Source: Blastomonas sp. CACIA14H2
Lineage (GTDB): Bacteria > Pseudomonadota > Alphaproteobacteria > Sphingomonadales > Sphingomonadaceae
Direction: 5' to 3'
Length of the DNA: 64,000 nt
Assembly (NCBI GenBank): GCA_000503195.1
Contig: AYSC01000007.1
Location: 1 to 64,000 of the forward strand
The translations under genes were made by a program, and so were the position numbers. Shown in pieces: positions 29,076 through 37,559 of this stretch. Each line of letters begins with the position of its first letter. Position 1 is the first letter of the stretch. The notes below the pieces were generated by a model, which worked only from the letters and a program-made list of their open reading frames with translations, ran no database searches and was not told where the DNA came from.

Positions 29076-29848
29076 TCTTTCGGCCCGGCCCCAAACTGTC
29101 CAAGGCAGAGGCGCATTCCGCAGCGCCCGCGCATGCCGGGCTGGCCCCCGCCTGCGGGGTGCGCCATGCCGCGATCATCATGGACGGCAATGGCCGCTGG
29201 GCCGCCAGGCGCAACCTGCCGCGCTTCGTCGGCCACAAGCAGGGCGTCGAAGCGGTGCGCACCACCGTGCGCGCCGCGCGCGACATGGGGCTCGAGGCGC
29301 TGACGCTCTACGCTTTCTCGTCGGAAAACTGGAAGCGTCCCGAGGATGAGGTTTCCGACCTGATGGGGTTGCTCAGGCACTTCATCCGCGCCGATGTCGA
29401 CGAGTTCATTGCCAACAATGTGCGGCTCAAGATCATCGGCAATTATCGCGCGCTCGCGCCCGATCTGGTCGAGATGATCGACGATGTCGTCCAGCGCACC
29501 GCGCACAACAGCGGCACCACGCTGGTGATTGCCCTCAACTACGGCGCGCAGGACGAACTGGTCCGCGCCGCGCGTGCGCTCGCCGCAGCGGCTGCGCGCG
29601 GTGAGGTCAACGCCGACGCGATCGAGGCGGCGCATATCGATGCGATGCTCGACACCAGTGATCTGCCCCCGCTCGACCTGCTGATCCGTACCTCGGGCGA
29701 GCAGCGGCTGAGCAATTTCCTGCTCTGGCAGGCGGCCTATGCCGAATTGTATTTCACCGAGACGCTCTGGCCCGATTTCGACGGGGATTCGCTCGCCCAG
29801 GCCTTCCAGTCCTATGCGACCCGCGAAAGGCGCTTTGGTGGCCGCTGA
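29072..29848 (+). CDS. uppS: Undecaprenyl diphosphate synthase (cis-prenyltransferase)
   Basis: Extends farnesyl diphosphate with eight isopentenyl units to undecaprenyl diphosphate, the carrier lipid for peptidoglycan and exopolysaccharide. From the GTG at 29072 it has 258 aa. Family signatures are [15 protein letters not shown] (the catalytic Asp is in MDGNGRW, near residue 35), [23 protein letters not shown] and the C-terminal [19 protein letters not shown]. The start overlaps the restored frr stop as GTGA. It overlaps cdsA by 11 nt. The extra N-terminal 25 residues before the core are Ala/Pro-rich. Confidence 0.96.
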   Translation: MIFRPGPKLSKAEAHSAAPAHAGLAPACGVRHAAIIMDGNGRWAARRNLPRFVGHKQGVEAVRTTVRAARDMGLEALTLYAFSSENWKRPEDEVSDLMGLLRHFIRADVDEFIANNVRLKIIGNYRALAPDLVEMIDDVVQRTAHNSGTTLVIALNYGAQDELVRAARALAAAAARGEVNADAIEAAHIDAMLDTSDLPPLDLLIRTSGEQRLSNFLLWQAAYAELYFTETLWPDFDGDSLAQAFQSYATRERRFGGR

Positions 29849-30641
29849 CCCGGTGAAGCGGTCCCTGTTCGGCCAGGACCTTGCCATCCGCACGGTATCG
29901 GGCGTGGTGCTGGTGGCGATCGCTGGCACGGCGCTGTGGCTGGGCGGCATTGCCTTCTGGCTGCTCCTGATGGCGGGTGCGCTCGCGATGCAGCACGAAT
30001 GGGCGGGCCTTGTCGGTCGGATGGAACGCCGCCGCCTGTCGATGCTGGCGCTGATGGCGCCGCTATCGATGCTCTCGCCCTTTGCCGACGGTCCGGGCTT
30101 TCTCTCGCTCGGCTTCATCATCGGCGGTGCGTTCTTCATCGCCACGATCGATCGCAGCTTCCGCCTCGCATGGGGCGTGCTCTATTGCGCGCTGCCGGTG
30201 ATGGCGCTGCTCTATCTGCGCCAGCAGGACAATGGCCTGCTGCTCGCCTTCTGGACGATGGCGACGGTCTGGGCGACCGATATCGGCGCCTATTTTGCCG
30301 GGCGCGGCATCGGCGGGCCCAAGATCGCCCCGTCGATCAGCCCGAGCAAGACCTGGGCGGGACTCGCAGGCGGAATGACCGCCGCGCTGCTGTTCGCGAT
30401 GCTGCTGCGCGAGCATTTCGACCTGCCCTATATCCTGGTGCTGGCGAGCGCGCCGCTCGCGATCATCGCGCAGATCGGCGATTTTCTCGAAAGCTGGATG
30501 AAGCGCCAGGCGGGCGTCAAGGATTCGGGCACGCTCATCCCCGGCCATGGCGGCATTCTCGACCGCGTCGATGGGCTGGTCCCTGTCGCGCCGGTCGTCG
30601 CAACGCTGGTTGCAGCCAACGCATTTTGGGCGCTAGGATAA
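29838..30641 (+). CDS. cdsA: Phosphatidate cytidylyltransferase
   Basis: Makes CDP-diacylglycerol from phosphatidic acid and CTP, the shared precursor of the membrane phospholipids, including those made by PssA and Psd. It has 267 aa, about seven membrane helices, and the family signature SWMKRQAGVKDSG followed by LIPGHGGILDRVD near residues 215-245. The best start is GTG at 29838 with GAAAGG 7 nt upstream, overlapping uppS; a GTG at 29853 is an alternative. It is 7 nt before dxr. Confidence 0.95.
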   Translation: MAADPVKRSLFGQDLAIRTVSGVVLVAIAGTALWLGGIAFWLLLMAGALAMQHEWAGLVGRMERRRLSMLALMAPLSMLSPFADGPGFLSLGFIIGGAFFIATIDRSFRLAWGVLYCALPVMALLYLRQQDNGLLLAFWTMATVWATDIGAYFAGRGIGGPKIAPSISPSKTWAGLAGGMTAALLFAMLLREHFDLPYILVLASAPLAIIAQIGDFLESWMKRQAGVKDSGTLIPGHGGILDRVDGLVPVAPVVATLVAANAFWALG

Positions 30642-30648
30642 GCATTCC

Positions 30649-31860
30649 ATGTCGCGCCCCGAAACGCTCTCTCCCGGCCTGATCGTGCCGCCGCCACGCG
30701 CTGAGCCGCGCTCGATCAGCATCTTCGGCGCGACCGGATCGGTCGGCACATCGACGCTCGATCTCATTCGCCTCGACCCTTCCGCCTATCGGATCGTCGC
30801 GCTCACCGCGCACAGCGATGCGGCAGGGCTGGCGAAGCTGGCACGCGAATTCTCCGCCGAGGTCGCGGTGATCGGCGATCCCGCGCAGCATCAGGCGCTG
30901 GTCGATGCGCTCGAAGGCAGCGCCACCCGGGCCTGGTCGGGGCCGCAGGCGCTGCTCGAGGCCGCCGACCTCGATGCCGACTGGACGATGGCCGCGATCG
31001 TCGGCTGTGCCGGGCTCGCGCCGATCATGCGCAGTCTGCTGCGCGGACGCAGCGTCGCCCTCGCCAACAAGGAGGCGCTGGTGTCCTCCGGCGCGCTGAT
31101 GATCGAGGCGGCACGCAGTTCGGGTGCGACACTGCTGCCGGTCGATTCCGAGCATAACGCGATTTTCCAATGCCTTGCTGGCGCTTCCTACGATCAGGTG
31201 CAAAGCATCACGCTCACCGCGAGCGGCGGCCCTTTCCGCACCTGGACGCTCGAGCAGATGCGCGCAGCGAGGCCGGAACAGGCGGTGGCGCACCCCAATT
31301 GGTCGATGGGCGCAAAAATCTCGGTCGACAGCGCGACGATGTTCAACAAGGGGCTCGAACTGATCGAGGCCCATCACCTGTTCCCGGTCGGGCTCGATGC
31401 CATCCGCATCCTGGTGCACCCGCAATCGGTGATCCACTCGATGGTTGAGTATCGCGACCGTTCCACGCTGGCACAAATGGGCGCGCCCGACATGCGCATC
31501 CCGATCGCGTCGGCGCTCGCCTGGCCCGACCGGATTGCGACCGATTGCGCCCCGCTCGACCTTGCCACCATCGGCCAGCTGACCTTCGAGCCGTTGGATA
31601 ATGAACGCTTTCCCGGCCCGGGCATCTGCCGCCAGGCGATCGCGGCAGGCGGCGGCGCGCCCGCCATCCTCAACGCGGCGAACGAAATCGCGGTCGCCGC
31701 GTTCCTCAAGGAAGAGATCGGATTCCTCGATATCGCCGCAATTGTGTCCGAGGTTCTGGCAGGCTATAGCCCTGAAAATCCGCAAAGCCTGCAGGATGTG
31801 CTGGCGATAGATCGAGAAGCGCGCGTGCATGCTGCCGCCGCGGTGCGAACCAGGAACTGA
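30649..31860 (+). CDS. dxr: 1-deoxy-D-xylulose-5-phosphate reductoisomerase
   Basis: Converts DXP to MEP with NADPH, the second step of isoprenoid synthesis; dxs, the first step, is at the left end of the window. It has 403 aa. The NADP-binding Rossmann motif ISIFGATGSVGTSTLDLI is near residue 25. The catalytic metal-binding blocks are VDSEHNAIFQCL and SGGPFRTW, then KISVDSATMFNKGLELIEAH. The prenyl precursors it feeds are used by UppS, whose gene is one gene upstream. Confidence 0.97.
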   Translation: MSRPETLSPGLIVPPPRAEPRSISIFGATGSVGTSTLDLIRLDPSAYRIVALTAHSDAAGLAKLAREFSAEVAVIGDPAQHQALVDALEGSATRAWSGPQALLEAADLDADWTMAAIVGCAGLAPIMRSLLRGRSVALANKEALVSSGALMIEAARSSGATLLPVDSEHNAIFQCLAGASYDQVQSITLTASGGPFRTWTLEQMRAARPEQAVAHPNWSMGAKISVDSATMFNKGLELIEAHHLFPVGLDAIRILVHPQSVIHSMVEYRDRSTLAQMGAPDMRIPIASALAWPDRIATDCAPLDLATIGQLTFEPLDNERFPGPGICRQAIAAGGGAPAILNAANEIAVAAFLKEEIGFLDIAAIVSEVLAGYSPENPQSLQDVLAIDREARVHAAAAVRTRN

Positions 31861-31863
31861 CCC

Positions 31864-32976
31864 TTGAACGAAAATCCCGGCTTGTTGCTGACCGTCTTCG
31901 CTTTCCTGCTCGTGCTTGGCCCGTTGGTCTTCGTGCACGAAATGGGTCACTATCTGGTCGGACGCTGGTTCGGGGTGAAGGCGGAATCCTTCTCGATCGG
32001 CTTCGGACGCGAGATTGCGGGATGGACCGACAAGCGCGGAACCCGCTGGAAGCTGGGGATGCTGCCGCTCGGCGGCTATGTTCAGTTCGCGGGCGACATG
32101 GACCCTTCGAGCCGCGCCGATCCCAACTGGATGGCCCTGCCCGCCGAAGAGCGCAACCGCACCTTCCAGTCCAAGACGCTGTGGCAGCGCGCGCTGATCG
32201 TGTTCGCCGGCCCCGCGATCAACTTCCTGTTCGCCATCCTGATCCTCGCCGGTTTCGCCTTTGCTTATGGCAAGAGCGTGACCCCGCCGGTGGTTGCCGG
32301 CGTGCTGCCGAAATCCGCGGCGGCAGAGGCCGGACTGCTCCCCGGCGACCGGATCGTCTCGGTCGATGGCGAGCGGATCGAATGGTTCGACGAGCTTGGC
32401 CGCCGCATCGCGCATCGCCCCGATGAACGCATCACCCTGCGCGCCGAACGCGCCGGACAGGTGCGCGAATTCGATTTCAGGATCGGCGTCGAGGTGCAGA
32501 AGGACCGGTTCGGCAACGAATATCGCATCGGACGGCTGGGCATCATGTCGGCAAAGCCCGTCATGCGCCCGGTCTCGCTCGCCGAAGCGCCAATCGTCGC
32601 GGTCGAACGGACCGGGGATATCGTGCGGCTGATGGTCGCGACGCTGGGCCAGGTCATCACCGGCAGGCGCTCGGTTTCCGAGCTCGGTGGCCCGCTCAAG
32701 ATCGCGCAGGTTTCGGGCGAGCAGCTCTCGGCCGGGCTCGACGATTTCATCTTCTTCATCGCGCTGATCTCAATTAATTTGGGGTTCATCAACCTGCTGC
32801 CAATTCCCATGCTCGATGGCGGTCACCTGCTATTCTATGCGATCGAGGGAATCCGGCGCAAACCGGTCAACCCTAAGGTCATGGAATGGGCTTTCCGTTC
32901 GGGCCTCGCGGCTGTGCTGGCCCTGATGGTGTTCGTGACCGTCAACGATCTGGCATCGTTCGGCCTGCTCGGCTGA
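31864..32976 (+). CDS. rseP: RseP-type site-2 zinc metalloprotease (M50B)
   Basis: An inner-membrane protease that cuts transmembrane segments, usually of anti-sigma factors in envelope stress signalling, and clears signal peptides. It has 370 aa. The zinc motif HExxH is in FVHEMGHYLVGRWFG near residue 24, and the third ligand motif is NLLPIPMLDGGHL near residue 310. A single PDZ domain lies at about residues 125-200 (KSAAAEAGLLPGDRIVSV). The start is TTG at 31864, with AGGAA about 7 nt upstream at the end of dxr. It is followed by bamA, the usual neighbour. Confidence 0.95.
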   Translation: MNENPGLLLTVFAFLLVLGPLVFVHEMGHYLVGRWFGVKAESFSIGFGREIAGWTDKRGTRWKLGMLPLGGYVQFAGDMDPSSRADPNWMALPAEERNRTFQSKTLWQRALIVFAGPAINFLFAILILAGFAFAYGKSVTPPVVAGVLPKSAAAEAGLLPGDRIVSVDGERIEWFDELGRRIAHRPDERITLRAERAGQVREFDFRIGVEVQKDRFGNEYRIGRLGIMSAKPVMRPVSLAEAPIVAVERTGDIVRLMVATLGQVITGRRSVSELGGPLKIAQVSGEQLSAGLDDFIFFIALISINLGFINLLPIPMLDGGHLLFYAIEGIRRKPVNPKVMEWAFRSGLAAVLALMVFVTVNDLASFGLLG

Positions 32977-33093
32977 AAGACGGGTTGATTGATTGCGGCG
33001 GATGATGCAGGGGTTTGCGCACCGGGGCGGGTTATCGGACGGCAATGCAGGGACCGTCCGATATGTTTTTGGCTTAGGGTGGGTCTTTTTTCC

Positions 33094-35766
33094 GTGAAAT
33101 CTGAACACAAAATCGCCATTGGCGCGCGTGCCCTCGGCCTGTTGCTGAGCTCGACCGTTCTGGCAGGCACTGCAGGTTCGGCGTTCGCCCAGACCGCGGG
33201 ACCGGCAGCGCCGCCCGCTGCGCCCCAGGCGACCGCGCCCGTTCCCGTGGTGGCGCCCGCTGGTCAGCAGATCCGCTCGATCACCGTCAACGGTTCGCAG
33301 CGTATCGAGGCCGATACCGTGCGCTCGTACATCCAGCTGCGCGTCGGCGACATCTACACCCAGGTCGCCGCCGACCAGGCGCTGCGCGACCTGTTCGAGA
33401 CCGAACTGTTCGCCGATGTCGCCATCCGCAACAACGACGGCGCGGTGGTGATCGACGTCAAGGAAAACCCGGTGATCAACCGCGTGATCCTGGAAGGCAA
33501 CAAGCGCATCAAGGAAGACAAGATCCTTCCCGAGATCCGCCTCGCCCCGCGCCAGATCTTCACCCGCACCAAGGTGCGCGCCGACGTCGCGCGCATCATC
33601 GAGCTGTACAAGCGCCAGGGCCGCTTCGCTGCCACAGTCGAGCCGAAGATGGTCCAGCAGGACCAGAACCGCGTCGACGTCGTCTTCGAAATCAACGAGG
33701 GTCCGCGCTCGAAGGTCCGCCAGATCAACATTCTGGGCAACGAGAAATTCTCCGACGGCGAACTGCGCGGCGAGATGGCGACCAAGCAGTCGCGCTTCTA
33801 CCGCTTCTTCAGCTCGGGCGATTCCTACGATCCCGACAAGCTGGCCTATGACCAGCAGAAGCTGCGCCAGTTCTACCTGACCCAGGGCTATGCCGATTTC
33901 CGCGTGATCTCTGCGGTAGCCGAACTGACCCCCGACAAGCGCGACTTCATCATCACCTATGTCGTCGAGGAAGGCGATCGCTACAAGTTCGGCGATGTCG
34001 CGGTCGAAAGCCAGATCCGCGACTTCTCCGAAGAAGGCCTGAAGGCGCAGCTGCCGATGAAGACCGGCGACTGGTACAATGCCAAGCAGGTCGAGGATAC
34101 CGTCGAGCAACTGAGCGAGACCGCCGGTCTGTTCGGCTATGCGTTTGCCGACGTGCGGCCCAATTTCAACCGCAACCGCGAAACGCTCACGATGGACATC
34201 ACGTTCGAGCTGGCGGAATCGGCGCGCGTCTATGTCGAGCGCATCGACATCAATGGCAACACGCTGACCCAGGACAAGATCGTCCGGCGCGAGTTCCGCC
34301 TGAACGAAGGCGACGCGTTCAACAGCTTCCTGGTCAAGCGTTCGGAAAACCGCATCAACTCGCTCGGCTATTTCCAGGAAAAGTTCGAGATCGAGCAGAA
34401 GCAGGGCAGCGCGCCCGATCGCATCATCCTCGAGGCGAATGTCGAGGAAAAGGCGACCGGCGAGCTTCAGCTTTCTGCCGGCTTCTCGTCGATCGAGAAT
34501 TTCATCCTCCAGGCCTCGATCCGCCAGCGCAATTTCCGCGGTAAGGGCCAGACCGTCGGCGCGAGCATCAACTATTCGCGCTTCTCGCAGGGCATCAACC
34601 TGAGCTTCACCGAGCCTTATGTGTTCGACAAGAACATCTCGTTCGGTGCGGACATCTTCCGTCGCGATCTCAACAGCTTCAACTTTGTCGGCAACTCGCG
34701 TAACACCACCTATGAGCAGCTCACCACCGGTGCCTCGCTGCGCCTGGGCGTGCCGCTGACCGAATATGTCTCGGCGCTGCTGCGCTATTCACTGACCTTC
34801 GACGACGTGACGCTCGACCGTAACCAGTTCTTCTCCGATCTGGACGGCAACGGCACGCTGGAATGCGATCCCGTCCGCGCCGGCTTCTTCCTGTGCGACA
34901 ACCTCGGCAAGCGCACCACCTCGCTGATCGGCTATTCGCTGATCTACGACAATCGCGACAACCGCGTCCGCCCGACGCGCGGACAGAACATCACGTTGTC
35001 GCAGGACTTTGCCGGACTTGGTGGCGCGGTCAGCTATCTGCGCACCCGCCTCAACGCGTCGAAGCACTGGCGCATCGGACGCAGCGGCTTCATCTTCACC
35101 GTTGCCGCCGAAGGTGGCCATATCATCGCGTTCGAGGATCGTGGCACTCCGGCGCAGGGCATCGACGATATCCGCCTGACCGACCGCTTCTTCCTGGGTC
35201 AGCCGCAGATTCGCGGCTTCGACATCCGCGGCGTCGGCCCGCGCGTGATCCGTACCGGCTTCAACCCCGAGATCGTCAACGGCGTGATCGTCAACACGCC
35301 GGTGACCGAGCGGCGCAACCGCGTCGATGACGCGCTGGGTGGCCGATATTACTATCTCGCCCGTGCCGAGCTCGACATTCCGCTGGGCAGCGGCGCGCGC
35401 GAGCTGGGTCTGCGTCCTTCGGTGTTCGTCGATGCCGGCGCGGTCTTCGGAGTGGTCCGCCCGCTTCTGCAGACCCCGCAGAATCGCGACGAGAACGGCA
35501 ATCTGCTGTACCTCACTACCGATGCAGCAGGCGCCATCACCACGACGACGAGCGCCACCAACGCGGCCGGCGTTCCCAACACGCCGAGCCTTGCCTTTAC
35601 CGAACAGTTCTTCGGCGATTCGCCCAAGCCGCGCGTGTCGGTGGGCTTCGGCGTCAACTGGAACTCGCCCTTCGGCCCGTTCCGCATCGATATTGCCCGC
35701 GCCCTGCTCAAGGAGCCTGGCGACGATACCCGTCTATTCACATTCAACGTAGGGACCCAGTTCTGA
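33094..35766 (+). CDS. bamA: Outer membrane protein assembly factor BamA
   Basis: The central pore of the BAM complex, which folds beta-barrel proteins into the outer membrane. With the GTG at 33094 it has 890 aa: signal peptide (residues about 1-33, LLLSSTVLAGTAGSAFAQ), a Pro/Ala-rich linker, five POTRA domains (about 65-440, first beginning IRSITVNGSQRIEADTV) and a 16-strand barrel ending in the C-terminal signal FNVGTQF. The block QPQIRGFDIRGVGPR matches the conserved loop-6 RGF region. GTG at 33079 is an alternative start. The stop overlaps the skp start (TGATG), so the two are coupled. Confidence 0.96.
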   Translation: MKSEHKIAIGARALGLLLSSTVLAGTAGSAFAQTAGPAAPPAAPQATAPVPVVAPAGQQIRSITVNGSQRIEADTVRSYIQLRVGDIYTQVAADQALRDLFETELFADVAIRNNDGAVVIDVKENPVINRVILEGNKRIKEDKILPEIRLAPRQIFTRTKVRADVARIIELYKRQGRFAATVEPKMVQQDQNRVDVVFEINEGPRSKVRQINILGNEKFSDGELRGEMATKQSRFYRFFSSGDSYDPDKLAYDQQKLRQFYLTQGYADFRVISAVAELTPDKRDFIITYVVEEGDRYKFGDVAVESQIRDFSEEGLKAQLPMKTGDWYNAKQVEDTVEQLSETAGLFGYAFADVRPNFNRNRETLTMDITFELAESARVYVERIDINGNTLTQDKIVRREFRLNEGDAFNSFLVKRSENRINSLGYFQEKFEIEQKQGSAPDRIILEANVEEKATGELQLSAGFSSIENFILQASIRQRNFRGKGQTVGASINYSRFSQGINLSFTEPYVFDKNISFGADIFRRDLNSFNFVGNSRNTTYEQLTTGASLRLGVPLTEYVSALLRYSLTFDDVTLDRNQFFSDLDGNGTLECDPVRAGFFLCDNLGKRTTSLIGYSLIYDNRDNRVRPTRGQNITLSQDFAGLGGAVSYLRTRLNASKHWRIGRSGFIFTVAAEGGHIIAFEDRGTPAQGIDDIRLTDRFFLGQPQIRGFDIRGVGPRVIRTGFNPEIVNGVIVNTPVTERRNRVDDALGGRYYYLARAELDIPLGSGARELGLRPSVFVDAGAVFGVVRPLLQTPQNRDENGNLLYLTTDAAGAITTTTSATNAAGVPNTPSLAFTEQFFGDSPKPRVSVGFGVNWNSPFGPFRIDIARALLKEPGDDTRLFTFNVGTQF

Positions 35767-36449
35767 TGAAGCTTCTTCTGAAATGCACTGCCGCGGCGCT
35801 GATGGCCGCCGGCACCCTGGCTTCGGGCGCGATCGCTCCTGTTGCCGCTCAGGCCGTCGCCGGTATCGGCGTCGCCGATCAGCGCCGCGCGGTGGTCGAA
35901 TCCTCGGCCTTCGTCAGCGCCAACAACGCGCGCCCGACGACCTACAAGGCGCAGTATGACGCGGCCCAGGCCAAGTCGAACCAGATCCGCCAGCAGCTCG
36001 AGCCGCTGGTGAACAAGTTCAACACCGACGTTCAGGCCCCCAACGCCCAGCAGAACCAGGCCGCGCTGCAGCAGCAGCTGGGCCAGATCCAGCAGCTGCG
36101 CGAACAGGGCTCGCAAGAAGTGCAGGAAATCCTGCAGCCGGTCGCGCTGTCCGAAGCCTATGTGCTCGAACAGATCAGCGACAAGTTCGACCAGGCGGTG
36201 CGTCAGGCGATGGCCAAGCGCAAGGTCAGCATCGTGCTCGAAGCCGGTGCCACGCTCGCGCGCGCCGATGGCTATGACATCACCAAGGACATCACCGCCG
36301 AGCTGAACGCGCTGATCCCCAGCGCCCAGCTCGTCCCGCCGCAGGGCTGGCTGCCGCGTCAGCAGCGCGAAGCCCAGGCGGCTCAGCAGGCCGCCCAGGG
36401 TCAGGCGCGTCCGGCAACGCCCGCCGCGCAGCAGCCCGAAGGCCGGTAA
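35766..36449 (+). CDS. OmpH/Skp-family periplasmic chaperone
   Basis: Holds unfolded outer-membrane proteins between the Sec translocon and BamA. It has 227 aa with a signal peptide (LLLKCTAAALMAAGTLASGA), a long helical, Gln/Ala-rich middle (about residues 55-130, consistent with the tentacle-like coiled coil), and a Gln/Pro-rich C-terminal tail that is longer than in E. coli Skp. Direct overlap with the bamA stop supports the role. In E. coli the next gene would be lpxD; here it is fabZ, 9 nt downstream. Confidence 0.88.
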   Translation: MKLLLKCTAAALMAAGTLASGAIAPVAAQAVAGIGVADQRRAVVESSAFVSANNARPTTYKAQYDAAQAKSNQIRQQLEPLVNKFNTDVQAPNAQQNQAALQQQLGQIQQLREQGSQEVQEILQPVALSEAYVLEQISDKFDQAVRQAMAKRKVSIVLEAGATLARADGYDITKDITAELNALIPSAQLVPPQGWLPRQQREAQAAQQAAQGQARPATPAAQQPEGR

Positions 36450-36458
36450 GTCCGGCCC

Positions 36459-36917
36459 ATGGCGGAAGGCGATGTGAACTACGACATCCTCAAGGTGATG
36501 GCGGCGCTTCCGCACCGCTATCCCATGCTGCTGGTGGACCGTGTGGCGCGGCTGGACATCGACCAGTCGATCCACGCGATCAAGGCGGTGAGCATGAACG
36601 AGCCGTTCTTCCAGGGCCATTTTCCCGCCCGCCCGATCATGCCCGGCGTGCTCATCATCGAGGCGCTGGCGCAGGCGGCGGGCATCCTGGCGGTGGAATC
36701 GCTCGGCCTCGCGGGCTCGGGCAAGCTCGTCTATTTCATGGCGATCGACGGGGCGAAGTTCCGCGTTCCGGTCGAACCCGGCGTGCTGCTCGACCTGCAT
36801 GCCGAGTTCGAACAGAAGCGTGCCAAGGTGTGCAAGTTCAGGGCGCGCGCCGAAATGAACGGCAAGCTGGCCTGCGAGGTCGGCTTCACCGCGATGATCG
36901 CCGATCCGCCGGCCTGA
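36459..36917 (+). CDS. fabZ: 3-hydroxyacyl-[acyl-carrier-protein] dehydratase FabZ
   Basis: Dehydrates 3-hydroxyacyl-ACP in fatty acid elongation. It is a 152-aa hot-dog fold protein. The catalytic His is in [16 protein letters not shown] near residue 50 and the Glu in [11 protein letters not shown] near residue 64. The start [12 protein letters not shown] is canonical. The flanking lpxD, lpxA and lpxB genes usual in LPS-bearing bacteria are missing, which fits the glycosphingolipid-based outer membrane known from sphingomonads. Confidence 0.97.
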   Translation: MAEGDVNYDILKVMAALPHRYPMLLVDRVARLDIDQSIHAIKAVSMNEPFFQGHFPARPIMPGVLIIEALAQAAGILAVESLGLAGSGKLVYFMAIDGAKFRVPVEPGVLLDLHAEFEQKRAKVCKFRARAEMNGKLACEVGFTAMIADPPA

Positions 36918-36991
36918 TCGGTCGCGGCCTGCAAAGGCCTTGCTTTTGATGGCGCGCAGCGTTATGCGCGCCGCTTCCCATTCATCCTGCG

Positions 36992-37009
36992 GGCTGGTCG
37001 GAACCAGCC
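36992..37009 (+). promoter_or_regulatory. Leader hairpin before rpmE
   Basis: Perfect 7-bp stem GGCTGGT / ACCAGCC with a CGGA tetraloop, 19 nt before the rpmE ATG and just upstream of its AAGGACC. L31 genes in other groups have autoregulatory leaders, so this could be one; that is inference. Confidence 0.35.
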
Positions 37010-37028
37010 GAACTCAAGGACCGATACC

Positions 37029-37259
37029 ATGAAGAACGATATCCATCCCGATTATCACATGATCAATGTGAAGATGACCGACGGCACCGTGTACCAGACC
37101 CGCTCGACCTGGGGCAAGGAAGGCGACACGCTGCAGCTGGATATCGACCCGACCTCGCACCCGGCCTGGACCGGCGGCAACCAGCGTCTGATGGACGCAG
37201 GTGGCCAGGTCGCCCGCTTCAACAAGCGCTTCGGCGGTCTCTCGCTCAAGAAGGGCTGA
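37029..37259 (+). CDS. rpmE: 50S ribosomal protein L31
   Basis: A 76-aa large-subunit protein at the intersubunit bridge. It begins [19 protein letters not shown]. It has no cysteine, so it is the zinc-free (C-minus) form, and includes [21 protein letters not shown], typical of alphaproteobacterial L31. AAGGACC lies upstream and a strong terminator follows 32 nt after the stop, so it is likely a single-gene unit. Confidence 0.96.
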   Translation: MKNDIHPDYHMINVKMTDGTVYQTRSTWGKEGDTLQLDIDPTSHPAWTGGNQRLMDAGGQVARFNKRFGGLSLKKG

Positions 37260-37291
37260 GTGCTGCCCCTCGCCTGAGGGACGCTATCAGG

Positions 37292-37328
37292 AAGGGCTGC
37301 GAACCATATGGTTTCGCAGCCCTTTTTT
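37292..37328 (+). terminator. Rho-independent terminator after rpmE
   Basis: Stem GGGCTGCGAA / TTCGCAGCCC with the loop-side palindrome CCATATGG, followed by TTTTTTG. Confidence 0.92.
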
Positions 37329-37360
37329 GTGGTTGATGGATTTGAAGCCCGAACCCGGTT

Positions 37361-37511
37361 GCCGGTCCCCTGCGCAGGCAGGGGCCCATCTCCAGAGCTT
37401 TCAGGCTTTAGTTACCGGCGCAGCGTGCAACCGATCGCCCACCAGAGCCGCTGACCGTCCGCGCGGGAGGCAAGCGCAGGTGATAGGCCCCTGCCTGCGC
37501 AGGGGACCGGC
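37361..37511. repeat. Perfect 26-bp inverted repeat flanking about 99 bp
   Basis: The left arm (37361-37386) begins GCCGGTCCCCTGCGCAGG, and the right arm (37486-37511) is its exact reverse complement. Each arm itself contains the palindrome CCTGCGCAGG. The spacer has no gene. It is a REP-type pair in the 300-nt gap between the converging genes rpmE and alaS. Confidence 0.8.
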
Positions 37512-37559
37512 GTGCTGTGATGGGCTGAAGAAAATGCCTACCTTCGCGGGAAAGACCCC

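Noticed and set aside
28519-29349. 276-aa frr product taken at face value
   Set aside because: The last 91 residues are an out-of-frame translation of the uppS start. The -1 frame restores the family C terminus and length.
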